Shown: piece by piece, positions 48,701 through 54,012 of the stretch
Layout: every line of letters begins with the position of its first letter
How positions within the stretch are numbered: position 1 is the stretch's first letter
NCBI GenBank assembly: GCA_016490735.1
Contig: JAEMWC010000009.1
Location: 883,501 to 947,500 of the forward strand
DNA from: Pachyseris speciosa
Taxonomy: Eukaryota; Cnidaria; Anthozoa; Scleractinia; Pachyseridae
Length of the DNA stretch: 64,000 nucleotides
Direction of reading: 5' to 3'
Program-made: the position numbers and the translations under genes
The notes under the pieces: generated by a model
What the model was told of the DNA's origin: nothing
What the model saw: the letters and a program-made list of their open reading frames with translations, nothing else
Database searches by the model: none

Positions 48701-51700
48701 GATAAATTGTATTGAAAATTATGACATTGTTTATCAATTTCAATTTGGTTTTTGGAAAGGGAGGTCAACTGAACAAGCAATAGCCGAGATTACAGATAAT
48801 TTAGAGATTGGAATTGACAATAACCTCTTTACCAGCGGGGTTTTCCTTGATTTCGCGAAGGCGTTTGATACCGTAAATCACGGTATCCTTTTAAAGAAAA
48901 TGGTACTATATGGGATCATAGGTCTACCTTTGCAGTGGTTCCCAAACTACTTGACAAAAAGACATCACTATGTCTCTTTAGCTCATACTGAATCATCTAC
49001 ACATATCATGGTTTGTGGTGTTCCACAGGGCAGTTTGCTTGGGCCCTTGCTGTTTCTCATCTACATAAATAACATTCCCAACAGCCAGGGGCACCCAGCG
49101 ACAAATTTCGGTAGATATCTGTTCGGTGGAGGGTAATTCGCCTTGGGTTTTCGGGTCGTTTAAAGAGTGCACTCGGATTTTCGTAACTAAAACGTGGCCT
49201 AAAAGATTCGCAGTTAGGAAATCATTGTCCCTAAGGTTTTCGGAAAGGTCGAAATTGCTGTTTTTGTTAGTCTAAAACGTCAGCTAGCATTTTCGGAAAG
49301 AGAACAGTTCCCTAGACAGTTCGTGGAAAGTTCATTTCAGCTTGCATTTTCTCAAAGGAAGATTTTGTTCCCTAATATTTTCGGTGAATTAAAATTTCAG
49401 CTAGGGAATCCGAACAGATGAACTTCTTCTAGCTAATGAAAACATCACTTAAAACAGACTTCAAACACCATAAGGGACTTAAACATGCCTTTTTATAGCT
49501 TTTGGTTGATTTGGCTCGTTAGGTTTCCCTGAACAGCTCTGAAAAAAATTGCTCTAGGATTTTTGCAGATGAAACTAATATTTTTGCCCGGTCTCAGCTG
49601 GAAACCCTAATAAACCAAAAGCTCTTAAAAGTGAAGCATTGGTGTGATATAAATAGACTGTCCTGTCAATAAATTTTGAGAAAACAAACTACGTGATCAT
49701 TAAATCCGCCAAAAGAAAATGGGTAGTACCTTCAAAGTCAAATTGCCTAACAACGATGGTTCTGAATATACATTGGAAAAGAAAAACATCATAAAATATC
49801 TTGGAGTATTAATAGATGACAAAATTGCAATTTCATGGACATACCATATATCTTAGGTTTGCACCAGAATTTCTGGAAATACAGGAATATTTCTTAAGCT
49901 AAGGCATTATCTTCTCCTAAAGCAACTCGGACAACTTTATTATAACTTGATATATTCATATCTTTCATGTGCTGTTATTGTTTGGGGTAGCGCTTGTGCA
50001 TCGCATTTGATGATAATCCAAGGCAAACAAAATCATATTATCCGCCTAATGTTCTTTGCTACTCTGTATGGCGAAAATACAGATGGTGCCCTCGCGCTTT
50101 TTAACCTACTGGATCTACTTACAGGAGAGAACATTTTTGTACTACGATTACTTCAGTTCTCCCACCAGTGGCATAAAAAGCAGCTCCCTATAGCATTTTC
50201 GATCACTACTCGATGATGTTCACACATATAATACGAGATCTACTTCAAAAGGTAATTTCTATAAAGCACGCTTCAGGATTAATATTGGAAAATCTACGTT
50301 GTCAGCTCCAGCAGTTTACCATTAGCAAGCTATCAAAGATCTCAGTCTAATTTCCCAACGAAACAAGACTAGTGTCTACCAAGAAAATTGTACGGTTTAC
50401 TGAGGCGCTAGGCATTTTCACCATAAATACTTTATTTTTAGTTTTTCCCATAAACCCCGTAATAACACATAAATTAACTAAATATACATGCATATATGTT
50501 TTAATGTGATGTACTAAGCAAATGTGAAATAAAGTGTTGTTGTAGTTGTTGTTGTTACGATGTATAATAAACAATTATTGGACGAGGTTGAGCAAAATAT
50601 CGTGATTTGTCGCGTGGACACAACTACGCATGAGCAGAATATTATTTGCAGCAAAATCACAGTTAAACGGTACTGCGCACGAGCAGACCATTATTTGTAG
50701 GCACTTATTTGTAAGTCACGTGGTAGGTTCTGGACCAATGAAAAGGAAGGGAGAAAAATATCGAATGATAATAAGAAATATTTACACCTCCTCCTTCCCT
50801 CGTTTCATTTTGAATTTTGAATGAGCTTCCCATGTTACGCTCAGGTAGGATTCTGTTGCGTGTCCACAACCGGGATTATAGCTGAGGCTTGGGGTTTTAT
50901 CACTGCATATTCTACCATTACACTGTATTAATTGTGCTATTGTGTGACCTGATGGTCAAATATCCGTCATCATTCGCAATAGATTTTCATTTAGTTAGGA
51001 CGCCTTTTTAACACTCTTTTCTTGACTTTAGAAAAACTAACACAATTTACAATCGCAAACTAACATACTAACCTAATTTGCAAAACAAAGGGAACAAATC
51101 AGACAAACAAGGAAAACAAAGCAAAAATCCAAGTAACTGATGCACATTAAAGGAAATATCTAAAGTACTCTCAAAGGTAGCTATGGTCTGATTTTTAACA
51201 GCTATTTCTTTTTGAATGTTCAGTTTGTCGCGAAGAAGCGTGAGAAAACTGTCGAAAGAGAGGTTTGCGTCGTGTAGGCAACTGCAATATAAAGAAAATT
51301 TCGCAATTAGGAGTGGATAATTTAAAGAATATCTGTGTTCCAAGTTATCAAAAACCCCATATAGGATCAAGTTAGGACGCCTTTGCTTTATCCAACTCAC
51401 TTGCCATTTATCTCAAGTCCCGTTTCATGGTGTGGCTATTTTCGAACAATTACTCCACCAAATTGTACGGTTTTTCTCCAGGTATCGTGGCACTTACACA
51501 CGACTGATACTACATTAAGAAAACGGAGGCATAAACATAGTTATGCTTTCGTAAGTAAAACCTCAGTTAAAGGTAAAATTGAAAAAAACAAAAAAAAAAA
51601 GAATGAAAGTGGAGGGTATCATTCACTCTGACAAAGACATTGGCTCTGTAATCGCGTTAATATTTAAATTTGTCATGTATTTGCAGATAATGCCCAAGAG

Positions 51701-51797
51701 ACAGACAGGCAAGACTTGTTAGCAGAACTTGAAGTAATGAAGACGCTCAAGCCTCATCCACACGTCATCAAACTGCTGGGATGTGTCACTGAATCTG
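9300..51797 (+). CDS. Receptor tyrosine kinase gene, partial (exon chain)
   Basis: Ten exons splice in phase: 9300-9584, 14573-14857, 15262-15516, 18528-18770, 19651-19896, 20899-21027, 21895-21996, 22165-22180, 22643-22664, 45049-45346 and 51687-51797 (the first five are Ig exons; eleven segments including both microexons). Phases are 1-1 through the transmembrane exon, except that the microexons shift 1 to 2 to 0, and the kinase exons run 0 to 1 and 1 to 1. The product is a type I membrane receptor: Ig domains outside, one helix, cytosolic tyrosine kinase. Kinase start and intron positions resemble FGFR, with RET and Tie as alternatives. The N-terminus/signal peptide and the kinase from the hinge onward are missing from the window. 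Ligand unknown. Confidence 0.8.
9835..10285. repeat. GTTCC/GGAAC-saturated island
   Basis: I count about 18 occurrences of GTTCC or its complement GGAAC in ~450 bp, where about one would be expected by chance. Spacing is irregular (roughly 15-50 bp), and the sequence between the words is not conserved. Not a tandem repeat with a fixed period. Lies in the first receptor intron visible here. Confidence 0.7.
10480..10592. repeat. Short direct repeat
   Basis: The word ttttgttgcaatttgaatct occurs at about 10490 and again at about 10562, each followed by a 'gcatacgt' box (atgcatacgt, gagcatacgt). Confidence 0.7.
10690..13335 (-). pseudogene. Penelope-like retroelement: reverse transcriptase plus GIY-YIG endonuclease, inactive
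   Basis: Minus-strand pieces in order. 13335-13031: [21 protein letters not shown]-terminal domain. 12981-12784: [20 protein letters not shown], early RT. 12348-12094: [17 protein letters not shown], finger/palm. 11883-11410: [17 protein letters not shown], where the catalytic YVDD has become NVDG, then [19 protein letters not shown]. 11100-10690: Cys-rich linker [17 protein letters not shown], then [17 protein letters not shown] of a GIY-YIG nuclease and its tail ending near 10700. RT followed by GIY-YIG is the Penelope-like order. Frameshifts and the lost catalytic Asp make it dead. It sits antisense in a receptor intron. Confidence 0.7.
11211..11230. repeat. Poly-C tract
   Basis: About 20 consecutive C residues inside the Penelope-like element; length may be affected by assembly. 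Confidence 0.85.
13401..14235. mobile_element. DNA element with ~35-bp TIRs
   Basis: Left end 13401-13435 (ggactttaaacaaggactac, then ggaagcgtctagta) is inverted at 14200-14235 (tactagacgcttccgtagta, then cttccttaaagttcc). The 835-bp interior has a 185-residue minus-strand open frame (14102-13545) with a Pro/Asn-rich middle ([18 protein letters not shown]) and no recognisable domain. The centre also repeats the word atgtccc several times near 13945-14095. Probably non-autonomous. Directly upstream of the Penelope-like element's 5' end. Confidence 0.65.
14573..14857 (+). CDS. Receptor exon: Ig domain 2
   Basis: 285 nt, acceptor ttattacag, donor T|gtaagt, phase 1-1. I-set domain with Cys24 (LFCNAS), Trp36 (FSWTKDG) and Cys75 (SGEYEC), and the canonical Asp-Ser-Gly (RTDSGEYEC). 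Nearly the same protein as Ig1. Sequon NAS at 25-27 and NTT at 44-46. Followed by (GTT)n/(CTT)n-rich intron. Confidence 0.88.
14895..15055. repeat. (GTT)n and (CTT)n microsatellites
   Basis: Several GTT/CTT runs inside the intron between Ig2 and Ig3. A shorter related run follows Ig3 (about 15567-15598), consistent with duplication of exon plus flanking intron. Confidence 0.85.
15262..15516 (+). CDS. Receptor exon: Ig domain 3, shortened
   Basis: 255 nt, acceptor ccttattacag, donor T|gtaagt, phase 1-1. Cys24 (LSCNAS), Trp36 (FSWTKDG), Cys65 (SGEYEC). It lacks ten residues present in Ig1 and Ig2 between the KDG turn and the LSxQNKQL strand, an in-frame 30-nt loss in the C'-D loop region. The rest of the fold is intact, so the domain can still be functional. 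Confidence 0.88.
15620..16165 (+). pseudogene. Penelope-like element fragment
   Basis: + strand pieces: [40 protein letters not shown], then after a frameshift near 15885 [40 protein letters not shown] and [20 protein letters not shown], ending VIYQAI. This is the C-terminal RT to Cys-rich linker section of a Penelope-like protein of a different family from the one at 10.7-13.3 kb. The endonuclease is absent. Inserted in the intron after Ig3. Confidence 0.6.
16347..16783. mobile_element. DNA element with CAGGGGCAC TIRs, copy 1
   Basis: Starts caggggcacacaacga and ends tcgttgggtgcccctg, near-perfect 16-bp inverse ends. The ~437-bp body matches 49086-49531 over its length (shared words ggttttcggaaaggt, aacgtcagctagcatttt, gcttttggttgatttggctc). 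No ORF; non-autonomous. Confidence 0.75.
16826..17035. repeat. CCGTT-rich island
   Basis: About seven CCGTT/AACGG words in ~210 bp (cccgttcac, gccgttcgg, gccgttcac, gccgtttaa, tccgtttgt, tccgtttac and an inverse copy), irregularly spaced. Same style as the GTTCC island but with a different word. Confidence 0.5.
17177..17511. mobile_element. MULE-like MITE with 10-bp target duplication
   Basis: TIRs of about 42 bp begin tagtctccttcgcagccgtt on the left and are inverted on the right (aacggctgcgaaggagacta). The 10-bp word gtaggcagca flanks both sides (17167-17176, 17512-17521). Long TIRs plus a 9-10-bp duplication fit Mutator-like elements. No ORF. A relative with similar TIRs lies at 57515-57673. 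Confidence 0.8.
17938..18139. mobile_element. MITE with ~50-bp TIRs, TA target likely
   Basis: Left arm aatagacctcttaagcttgt, then agattttgttttcc, is inverted at the right end (ggaaaacaaaatct, then acaagctaaaaaggtctatt). About 200 bp. Confidence 0.75.
18528..18770 (+). CDS. Receptor exon: Ig domain 4
   Basis: 243 nt, acceptor ttttacttag, donor gtgagt, phase 1-1. I-set domain: Cys24 (LNCTAN), Trp36 (ITWTRL), Cys62 with DAGDYRC. Sequons NCT at 23-25 and NIT at 50-52. Shorter C'-E region than Ig1-2 and clearly more diverged, so it is an older domain, not part of the recent exon duplication. Confidence 0.88.
18912..19093. mobile_element. Hairpin MITE with ~65-bp TIRs
   Basis: Left arm tagacctattcataaatggc, then gtgcaaattagcctacca, is inverted at the right (tggtaggctaatttgcac, then gccatttatgaataacgtcta-like end). 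Terminal TAGACCT word is shared with the MITE at 17938. Confidence 0.8.
19651..19896 (+). CDS. Receptor exon: Ig domain 5, membrane-proximal
   Basis: 246 nt, acceptor ttgttttcag, donor G|gtaggt, phase 1-1. Starts [13 protein letters not shown]. Cys23 (LMCNVS), Trp35 (VTWTHTS), Cys64 in DLGEYRC; Leu replaces the usual Ser/Ala of the DxG turn. Sequon NVS at 24-26. Ends SLKILYKG. Confidence 0.88.
19897..20898. other. Intron, nothing recognised
   Basis: About 1 kb between Ig5 and the SEA-like exon. AT-rich; no open exon-like segment, repeat or missing SEA first half could be seen. Confidence 0.5.
20899..21027 (+). CDS. Receptor exon: SEA-like half-domain, GC donor
   Basis: 129 nt, acceptor gattgcag, phase 1-1, 43 residues: [36 protein letters not shown] and ends VGSFIKG. 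The strand-helix-GKLGxFxV layout resembles the second half of SEA domains, after the self-cleavage site. No first half is found, so cleavage cannot be predicted. The donor is G|GCAAGT, a GC-AG intron with otherwise consensus bases; a GT in phase is not available there. It lies between Ig5 and the membrane helix, a typical SEA position. Confidence 0.65.
21231..21690. mobile_element. TTAA foldback element
   Basis: Begins ttaaagtgcctatgacgcga and ends with the inverse (cttcataggcactttaa). The arms stay complementary for about 150 bp (for example ggcgattttacgagcgtttg against caaacgcttgtaaaatcgcc). TTAA at both borders fits piggyBac- or Kolobok-type insertion. No ORF. Confidence 0.8.
21895..21996 (+). 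CDS. Receptor exon: transmembrane segment
   Basis: 102 nt, acceptor tacatgcag, donor C|gtaagc, phase 1-1. [12 protein letters not shown] is followed by the helix [19 protein letters not shown] and the basic stop-transfer KQR. The order and charge pattern fit a type I topology. Confidence 0.85.
22165..22180 (+). CDS. Receptor juxtamembrane microexon, 16 nt
   Basis: Acceptor ttcttacatttcag, donor gtaagt. Sixteen bases complete the Arg codon from the previous exon and encode Q-S-V-Y, then leave GG (phase 2). Both splice sites are strong. Supported by phase: the preceding exon ends in phase 1, and the next candidate exon must start in phase 2. Confidence 0.7.
22643..22664 (+). CDS. Receptor juxtamembrane microexon, 22 nt
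   Basis: Acceptor attcttttctcttttag, donor gtgagg. Its first base completes a Gly codon, then V-K-E-K-P-E-E, ending in phase 0, which is exactly what the kinase exon at 45049 needs. Skipping either microexon, or both (38 nt), breaks the frame. Confidence 0.68.
23393..24350. repeat. Dispersed repeat X, copy 1 (inverted relative to copy 2)
   Basis: 23393-23490 matches the inverse of 44855-44940, and 23750-24350 matches the inverse of 43060-44370 in blocks (for example gtttatgcc...ttttaccacaacacagga and tgaacgtgactatgctaatta). By eye roughly 85-90% identical. A MITE (23505-23727) interrupts it. No ORF recognised. Confidence 0.7.
23505..23727. mobile_element. MITE with ~70-bp TIRs
   Basis: Left end attttacagttgtgtgataa, right end is the inverse (cacacaactgtaaaat). 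Arms share ggcctttgagtagaagcgag against cgcttccactcaaaggcc. About 223 bp. Confidence 0.8.
24941..25512. mobile_element. TTAA foldback element with ~190-bp arms
   Basis: Starts ttaaagtggtgctacgatca and ends with its inverse (gatcgtagtaccactttaa). The arms stay complementary well inward (aacggtccgccattact against agtaatggcggaccgtt). TTAA borders. The terminal TTAAAGTG matches the element at 21231, so they belong to one superfamily. No ORF. Confidence 0.85.
25513..27489. other. Intronic DNA, little recognisable
   Basis: About 2 kb. A 20-bp tandem duplication (atttcagaggagtaaaaacc, about 26852-26891) is the only clear structure. A frame at 26540-26806 ([15 protein letters not shown] start) has no recognised domain. 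Confidence 0.4.
27490..28913 (-). mobile_element. 4.1-kb family element, inverted copy I, 3' part
   Basis: Inverse of 31950-33310 in copy 1. Its + strand left border is taatatatatatttagccaa, then gcctaaaagcggag, the inverted 3' terminus of the family. It breaks off at 28913 at a TA where a MITE begins, and continues at 35429. The two parts add up to about 4.12 kb, the full family length. Non-coding. Confidence 0.75.
28914..29051. mobile_element. MITE with TACAGTAATA ends
   Basis: Left tacagtaataacccacgtat, right cagtggggttgctgta. Internal words aagaacct.tt.ggctaaaatt repeat in both orientations. A related end (inverse, gggctattactgta) closes at 35428. Confidence 0.6.
29176..33310 (+). mobile_element. 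4.1-kb family element, copy 1
   Basis: Begins tagcggagctccggcggag and ends ggagctccgcttttaggctt, then ggctaaatatatata. The first 60 bases hold a duplicate start and the hairpin gacggcccgaagggccgtc. A (CGA)n tract follows (29325-29360), with two diverged ~215-bp internal units (30966-31177, 31178-31385, each opening tgttgactgct.taaacga). Small open frames (29537-29827 +, 30892-30662 -) recur in copy 4 but show no domain. Non-autonomous. Confidence 0.75.
29325..29361. repeat. (CGA)n microsatellite
   Basis: About twelve CGA units inside copy 1; repeat number differs in the other copies (33377-33390, 37990-38013, 38742-38765). Confidence 0.85.
33311..35261 (+). mobile_element. 4.1-kb family element, copy 2, structural variant
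   Basis: Starts at tagaaacccgtcaactgctt directly after copy 1's terminus and ends gagctccgcttttaggcttg, then gctaaatctatatatta. The first ~1.2 kb follows copy 1, more diverged than copy 4; the centre (about 34600-35090) is different DNA, and the last ~150 bp is shared again. About 1.95 kb. Confidence 0.7.
34670..35060. repeat. Island of repeated TGGCTAAAC.xTCAAACA words
   Basis: Variants such as ggctaaacgatcaaacattt, gatcaaacatggaa, gtggctaaaccgtcaaacat and gtggctaaacgcaaaac recur about six times at 50-90-bp spacing in the unique centre of copy 2. Confidence 0.55.
35262..35428. mobile_element. MITE end with TTACTGTA terminus
   Basis: Closes gggctattactgta at the TA where copy I resumes; shares aagaacctatt and taggctaaatt words with the MITE at 28914. 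Confidence 0.5.
35429..38126 (-). mobile_element. 4.1-kb family element, inverted copy I, 5' part
   Basis: Inverse of copy 1 from its 5' terminus to about 31950. Contains the inverse internal units (36160-36420), a lengthened GCACAT hexamer run (36833-36863) and the hairpin gcggcccttcgggccgc at 38097-38113, ending ggagctccgcta. Together with 27490-28913 it makes one full inverted copy. Confidence 0.75.
38336..38610. repeat. Nested palindromes around TCAAGATGG
   Basis: A short inverted pair atttattatatgac/gtcatataataaat encloses the near-perfect palindrome gaggtcaagatgg-ag-ccatcttgacctc (38415-38442). A second pair ggtcaagatggcggga/tcccgccatcttgacc lies at 38532-38596. Likely MITE remnants. 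Confidence 0.65.
38626..42732 (+). mobile_element. 4.1-kb family element, copy 4 (near-identical to copy 1)
   Basis: Starts tagcggagctccgacggcc, ends ggcttggctaaatatatata. Long stretches are identical to copy 1 at an offset of 9.42 kb, including the small frames at 38941-39234 (+) and 40297-40067 (-). By eye only scattered single-base changes and few-base indels, so it is the youngest pair of the array. Confidence 0.8.
42733..43059. other. Unique intronic DNA
   Basis: About 330 bases of AT-rich sequence between copy 4 and repeat X; nothing recognised. Confidence 0.5.
43281..43426. mobile_element. MITE, CAGGTGGTTTGCA ends, TA target
   Basis: aggtggtttgca and tgcaaaccacct are inverse ends. 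In repeat X copy 1 the empty site reads gaagtattttctc, so a TA was duplicated. Confidence 0.75.
43453..43971 (+). pseudogene. 5'-truncated LINE, RT C-terminal end and 3' UTR
   Basis: Encodes [20 protein letters not shown], then [20 protein letters not shown] and [11 protein letters not shown] with a stop, the conserved post-RT tail of many non-LTR retrotransposons. About 300 bases of 3' UTR follow, ending tcaataaatag. The empty site in repeat X copy 1 shows both borders. Confidence 0.7.
45049..45346 (+). CDS. Receptor exon: juxtamembrane and kinase P-loop/VAIK
   Basis: 298 nt, phase 0 in, phase 1 out, donor G|gtaaga. 99 residues. A juxtamembrane part with Tyr in HYIEM, SPYSEI and SEYAPL is followed by [17 protein letters not shown], the Gly-rich loop GQGAFGQV (68-75) and the ATP-binding Lys96 in VAIKMLK. 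An in-frame stop at 45025-45027 forces the exon to start after it; the ccgccag acceptor at 45048 gives phase 0, which fits the 22-nt microexon. The acceptor tract is weak in pyrimidines, so the exact start is moderately certain. Confidence 0.82.
45405..45835. repeat. Direct repeat pair and (ATT)n tracts
   Basis: A ~57-bp unit (ttcattccttaat, then gcagttcaaat, ending attcatcgtcag) occurs at 45408-45465 and 45775-45831. (ATT)n tracts lie between (45540-45578, 45676-45709). Confidence 0.75.
46042..46683. mobile_element. TTAA element with TTAAGGTGATTCCCTA ends
   Basis: Starts ttaaggtgattccctacaat and ends ctagggaatcaccttaa. The interior repeats agcacggtgacaccc twice (about 46209, 46568). The ~640-bp interior has no convincing ORF. 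It is inserted into a repeat whose empty relative is at 52088-52236 (inverse). Confidence 0.8.
46684..46822. repeat. Dispersed repeat, inverted copy at 52088-52236
   Basis: gtatgtttatgaatatgc, then aatgaatt.gaaaacaa.gaaaatgaatga, matches the inverse of 52088-52236 over about 140 bp. Confidence 0.65.
47340..47525. repeat. Degenerate short tandem repeat (TTACAATACtAACACTA-like)
   Basis: About nine imperfect units of ttacaatac/taacact/gcggtact words, period about 17-21 bp. A weaker echo occurs near 51035-51075. Confidence 0.7.
48193..48592. mobile_element. TTAA MITE nested in the LINE
   Basis: Ends tttaaaggggcagtgtcacg and cggtgacagtgctcctttaaa are inverse. TTAA is duplicated; the LINE frame on both sides (GIVPDI before, SKV / DKGGEI after) would be contiguous without it. 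Confidence 0.8.
49086..49531. mobile_element. CAGGGGC element, copy 2, nested in the LINE
   Basis: Homologous to 16347-16783. It splits the LINE codons N-I-P-N-S / S-E-K-N. The 6-bp word aacagc stands on both sides (49080-49085 and 49532-49537), a direct target duplication readable against the uninterrupted protein sequence. Confidence 0.8.
50571..51686. other. Intron between kinase exons, nothing firmly recognised
   Basis: No domain-bearing frame. A 110-residue minus-strand frame (51400-51068) has no recognised motif. Confidence 0.4.
51687..51797 (+). CDS. Receptor exon: kinase alpha-C helix and beta-4
   Basis: 111 nt, acceptor tgtatttgcag, donor G|gtaaca, phase 1-1. [20 protein letters not shown] contains the alpha-C Glu14 that pairs with the VAIK Lys. 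[15 protein letters not shown] follows, the beta-4 segment as in FGFR and RET. Its borders coincide with FGFR intron positions (after VKMLK and after the GACxxDG region). The next exon should encode the hinge and is not in the window. Confidence 0.85.
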
Positions 51798-52087
51798 GTA
51801 ACAGTTGTGAGCTATTATCCTGTACAATGTTTGTTTTAGAGCACCGTTACGGCCAACACTACTGCGTTGTAAGGATGATTGTTTTTGGCAGAGCATAAAA
51901 TGTTGGAAATAAAGTATCAAGTAAAATAAAGTATCTATATGTTTACGTCTGTTGGACACATCTTACCACAACCGACCAGGAAGTGGTATCAGCCTCAAAA
52001 TCATACAATAGTCTGTCAGTGACATACGTCTCAACATATCAAAGCTTTTAAATCTCTTTGGTGGCAATATAGTAATTAAAACGTTTA
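51798..52087. other. Intron start, nothing recognised
   Basis: No exon-like or repeat structure seen. Confidence 0.4.
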
Positions 52088-52236
52088 CACCTTTTTCTGG
52101 TCAATACCAGTAACTATGCTTGCAATAATGCAGGTATCGGGTTCATTAACGTCAAAATACATTCATTTTAACAAATCGTCATTCATTTTCGTTGTTTACA
52201 AATTCATTTACTAGTTTTGCATATTCATAAACATAC
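52088..52236. repeat. Dispersed repeat, inverse of 46684-46822
   Basis: Inverse match including gcatattcataaacatac at its right end. Confidence 0.65.
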
Positions 52237-52279
52237 AATACCAGGTATATCACTGGAAAACTTGAACCATTTATAGACT

Positions 52280-52870
52280 TCAAAAAAGTTTGTCAAATCT
52301 CTGTAAAATGTATACATTTCCTTTGTAAATTGCAATGTCTGTAAACGTGCACACTTACAGAGATTTTATGAACCCTATAAAATGTCTGTAGATTCGACCG
52401 AATTTTACGCGTCCAGACCCCATTAAATGTCTGTGAAATCTCAATGTTTTCTCTGTAAATTGTAAGCAAAATTTACAGAGATTTGATAAACTTTGTAAAA
52501 ATCCTTGTAAAATCTCAACGTATTCTCTGTAAAAAAAACTATAGGAATAAAACTCTGTAAAATAAAGAACATAAAATGTCCATAAAATCTTCCTAAAAAT
52601 CGAACCAAAATAACTGCATGAAATGTTAATAAAATGTACACAAATAAAAAGCACACAATGTTAATAAAAAGTGGGTGTAATGGTTGTAAAATATACAAGG
52701 AGTACCATATGAAATCTCAGCAAAATCTTCATATTTTCTCTGTGAAAGACAGAGGGAAACAAACCAGGATGAAACGCCAGAACACAAAATCCCAACAAAA
52801 TGTCTATAAAAAGTGAACAAAAGCTGGACCACAAAGTGTCTGTCGATAAATAAAGTGCACACAATATCTT
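52280..52870. repeat. Island of TCTGTAAAATCT-like words
   Basis: About 600 bp in which variants of ctctgtaaa, aaatgtctgtaaa, gaaatctca and the inverse ttacagagattt recur every 15-40 bp without a fixed period. Long A/T-biased open frames on the minus strand here are a by-product. Confidence 0.6.
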
Positions 52871-53157
52871 CAAAAGATATGTATTTTATTGCAAAATGTT
52901 AACGTGTTCTTTGCAAAAACGAGCTGATACTAAAGCGACCTGAAAAACGCTAAAAACGGCAGTGGCCGTGAATTTTTCAGGGACGAGCTTGCCAGTTCAT
53001 CGCCACTGAACATTGAACGGCATGAAAAAGGTATCCTTTCTATTGCAATTGTATAATTTACGTCCCTTAGCTTTATCGTTTCTTATAAACACTGAAAATT
53101 ATATTTTCATCCCAAACGGCTGCTGGTATAACTCACAATTGGAGTTACTAATGTTTT

Positions 53158-53885
53158 ATGTTGCACTGCACTGTACGAGGCGTGCCACCCGCCAGTTCAG
53201 AGGAATTAAACTAGATAGAGAGAAAGAGAAACTTCATGTATGTTACACTGAACTGTATGAGGCGTGCCACCCGCCAGTTCAGAGGGGTTAAACTAGATGG
53301 ACAGAAAGAGAAACTTCATGTATGTTACACTGAACTGTATGAGGCGTGCCACCCGCCAGTTCAGAGGGGTTAAACAAGAGAGAAAGAGAGATTACAGGTA
53401 TGTTACACTGAACTGTATGAGGCGTGTCACCCGCCAGTTCAGAGGGGTTAAACTAGAGAGAGAAAGAGATTACATGAATGTTACACTGAACTGTATGAGG
53501 CGTGCCACCCACCAGTTCAGAGGGGTTAAACTAGAGGGAGAGAAAAAGAGATTACATGTATGTTACACTGAACTGTATGAGGCGTGCCACCCGCCAGTTC
53601 AGAGGAGTTTAACTAGATAGACAGAAAGAGATATTTCATGTATGTTACACTGAACTGTATGAGGCGTGCCACCCGCCAGTTCAGAGGGGTTAAACTAGAG
53701 GGAAAGCGAGATTACATATATGTTACACTGAACTGTATAAGGCGTGCCACCCGCCAGTTCAGAGGGGTTAAACTAAAGAGAGAGAAAGAGAGATTACATG
53801 AATGTTACATTGAACTGTATGAGGTGTGTTAAGAGGGAATAACCAGATTGAAAGAGCAACCTTTCTTTATGTTAAACTGAACTCT
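53158..53885. repeat. Minisatellite, ~80-bp unit, about 9-10 copies
   Basis: Units start tgttacactgaactgtatga at 53160, 53241, 53323, 53401, 53479, 53561, 53643, 53721, 53803 and a degraded one at 53869. The core ggcgtgccacccgccagttc is very constant; the purine-rich spacer (gagagaaagagatta) varies, giving steps of 78, 81 or 82. Confidence 0.92.
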
Positions 53886-54012
53886 ATGAAGTGTCACTCA
53901 GAGGCACACTGTACATGTACATAAAATAGAAGTCACCAGAGCCCTCTCAGACACAATTAACCAAGTGCTATTCAACTGAAGGTTTCAACAAGCTAATGTT
54001 TTCTTTATGATA

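Larger units (their letters stand above)
47870..50570 (+). pseudogene. LINE (non-LTR retrotransposon) with two nested elements
   Basis: Reverse transcriptase pieces: [20 protein letters not shown] (motif A region), [20 protein letters not shown] (motif B), [11 protein letters not shown] (motif C; FADD is FADE here), [15 protein letters not shown] and [20 protein letters not shown], then [19 protein letters not shown]. Frameshifts and stops throughout; 5' end truncated near 47870. The 3' end runs to a GTTGTT-rich tail at about 50550. Nested: a TTAA element (48193-48592) and a CAGGGGC element (49086-49531). The altered second catalytic Asp and frame breaks make it dead. Confidence 0.75.

Noticed and set aside
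53297..53832. Repeated-protein frames RRATRQFRGVK
   Set aside because: They are translations of the ~80-bp minisatellite; unit steps of 82 break the frame, so no coherent protein.
53158..53885. CRISPR array
   Set aside because: Regular spacing but the spacers are purine-rich variants of each other, there are no cas genes, and the genome is eukaryotic.
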